This document shows positions 4,195 through 5,251 of a DNA stretch of 5,251 bases, piece by piece. This stretch comes from Alphaproteobacteria bacterium UBA2784 (GTDB taxonomy: Bacteria > Pseudomonadota > Alphaproteobacteria > Micropepsales > Micropepsaceae), in NCBI GenBank assembly GCA_002352285.1, contig DEIC01000093.1, positions 1 to 5,251 on the forward strand, read 5' to 3'. The notes below the pieces were generated by a model. The model was not told the DNA's origin, did no database searches, and saw only the letters and a list, made by a program, of their open reading frames with translations. The position numbers and the translations under genes were made by a program. Every line of letters starts with the position of its first letter. Positions within the stretch are counted from its first letter, which is position 1.

Positions 4195-5251
4195 ACGCTC
4201 ACACCAAAGAACCCCTTGTGCCCGCCCGGAACCGGCTGATGGCCAATGCCATTCGCGCGCTGGCGATGGATGCGGTCGAGGCGGCCAAATCGGGCCATCC
4301 GGGCATGCCGATGGGCATGGCGGATGCCGCGACCGTGCTCTTTTCTCGCTTTCTGAAATTCGATCCCGCCAATCCGCATTGGCCTGACCGTGACCGCTTT
4401 GTTCTTTCGGCAGGTCACGGCTCGATGCTGCTCTATGCGCTTCTGCATCTGACAGGCTATGCCGATTTCCCGCTCGATGAGCTCAAACGCTTCCGCAAGC
4501 TCGGATCGAAATGTGCGGGTCACCCGGAATATGGCCATGGCGCAGGCGTGGAAACGACCACCGGTCCGCTGGGTCAGGGCATCGCCACCGCCGTGGGCAT
4601 GGCGCTGGCCGAACGCATGATGGCCGCACGCTTCGGCAATGCGCTGGTTGACCACCGCACTTACGTGATTGCCAGCGACGGCGACCTGATGGAGGGCGTG
4701 AGCCATGAGGCGATCAGCCTTGCCGGGCACCTGAAACTCTCGCGCCTCATCGTGCTGTTCGATGACAACGGCATCTCGATTGACGGCGCGCTTTCACTTT
4801 CCGAAAGCGGCGATCAGCTGAAACGATTTGAGGCTGCAGGCTGGCGCGCTGAACGCGTTGATGGCCATGATCCCGAAGCAGTGGCCGCAGCGCTTGAGCG
4901 CGCGCAAGGTTCAGACCGCCCCAGCCTGATTGCCTGCCGTACCCGCATCGGCTTTGGCGCGCCGACGAAAGAGGGCAGCGAGAAATCGCATGGCAGCCCG
5001 CTGGGCGCAGCCGAAATCGAAGGCGCGCGCAAAAACCTCGACTGGCCGCACGCGCCCTTTGTCGTGCCCGATGACATCCGCGCGATGTGGCGCATTGTTG
5101 GCACCCGCAATCAGGCTGCATTTGCGGATTGGACCAGGCGCCTTGAGGCCTCGCCCGCGCGCGACAGTTTCAGCGCGGCGCTGGCCGCATCGCTGGATGC
5201 GCTCACCAAGCCGATGTCGGAATACATTTCCTCCCTGATCGCCAAGCCGCA
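4191..5251 (+). CDS. tkt: Transketolase, N-terminal part (cut by window end)
   Basis: Transketolase moves two-carbon ketol units between sugar phosphates, using thiamine diphosphate and a divalent metal, in the pentose phosphate and (where present) Calvin pathways. About 353 residues are visible out of roughly 660; no internal stop occurs. Seen in order: KSGHPGMPMGMADA (33-46, His36); RFVLSAGHGSMLLY (69-82, His76); CAGHPEYG (His111) and TTGPLGQGIA (123-132); and the thiamine-diphosphate motif DGDLMEGVSHEA (163-174) ending in DDNGISIDG (191-199), with Asp163 and Asn193 as metal ligands. KSHGSPLG follows at 265-272 (His267). The first Gly of the usual GDG is Ser162 here. The segment after ISIDG reads ALSLSESGDQLKRFEAAGW rather than the E. 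coli-type HVEGWF. The ATG at 4191 lacks its own Shine-Dalgarno and overlaps the stop of the leader ORF. The gene diverges from zauP-zapA. Confidence 0.96.
   Translation, partial: MNAHTKEPLVPARNRLMANAIRALAMDAVEAAKSGHPGMPMGMADAATVLFSRFLKFDPANPHWPDRDRFVLSAGHGSMLLYALLHLTGYADFPLDELKRFRKLGSKCAGHPEYGHGAGVETTTGPLGQGIATAVGMALAERMMAARFGNALVDHRTYVIASDGDLMEGVSHEAISLAGHLKLSRLIVLFDDNGISIDGALSLSESGDQLKRFEAAGWRAERVDGHDPEAVAAALERAQGSDRPSLIACRTRIGFGAPTKEGSEKSHGSPLGAAEIEGARKNLDWPHAPFVVPDDIRAMWRIVGTRNQAAFADWTRRLEASPARDSFSAALAASLDALTKPMSEYISSLIAKP

Noticed and set aside
4068..4730. A 220-codon minus-strand open frame
   Set aside because: It is antisense to transketolase and crosses the divergent promoter region; His/Arg-rich with no family features.
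1..5251. Search for CRISPR arrays, transposases, integrases, tRNAs, toxin-antitoxin or defence genes
   Set aside because: No spaced repeats, mobile-element ends, tRNA-like folds or defence-gene motifs were seen. All clear coding sequence is housekeeping.

Overview
This is a GC-rich chromosomal window that looks alphaproteobacterial. The main evidence is the gene order: a transketolase gene diverges from a compact operon that encodes a small coiled-coil protein, ZapA, a 6S-like RNA, 5-formyltetrahydrofolate cyclo-ligase, a YmdB-type metallophosphoesterase and YebC. A coiled-coil gene directly upstream of zapA (ZauP in Caulobacter) and a 6S RNA between zapA and the cyclo-ligase gene fit that class. 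A Caulobacterales/Hyphomonadaceae-like host is my inference only. I see no phage, insertion sequence, CRISPR array, tRNA or rRNA, and no accessory defence system.

Layout. Bases 1-117 are a relatively AT-rich leader, possibly holding the end of an upstream gene. Bases 118-627 (+) encode an exported mono-haem cytochrome c. It converges on yebC (624-1373, -): the two TAG stop codons share the palindrome CTAG at 624-627, and a perfect 12-bp inverted repeat followed by TTTT lies just inside yebC, where it could end the cytochrome transcript. Going leftward (the direction of transcription) from 3940, the minus strand carries zauP-like, zapA, 6S RNA, the cyclo-ligase, ymdB-like and yebC. Gaps are very short at zauP/zapA (5 nt) and cyclo-ligase/ymdB (10 nt). 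The 6S RNA fills most of the zapA-cyclo-ligase gap, and a nested hairpin follows it. Bases 3941-4190 are the divergent control region. The plus strand from 4191 to the window end is the N-terminal half of transketolase.

How the parts fit. ZauP and ZapA are partner proteins that organise the FtsZ ring. 6S RNA represses sigma70 RNA polymerase in slow growth, and its linkage to the cyclo-ligase gene also occurs in gamma-proteobacteria such as E. coli (ssrS-ygfA). The cyclo-ligase returns 5-formyl-THF to the active folate pool, YmdB-like proteins are phosphodiesterases, and YebC acts on translation and/or transcription. These are housekeeping functions.

The least expected signals are regulatory. 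They are: two back-to-back promoter candidates whose TTGCCG -35 boxes are the two halves of a perfect inverted repeat; a GANTC (CcrM-type) site in the zauP promoter spacer; an 18-codon upstream ORF with a good Shine-Dalgarno that ends in an ATGA overlap with the tkt start; a 6S promoter candidate whose -10 contains the zapA stop codon; and the terminator-like repeat inside yebC. All were found by eye; none has been scored or tested.
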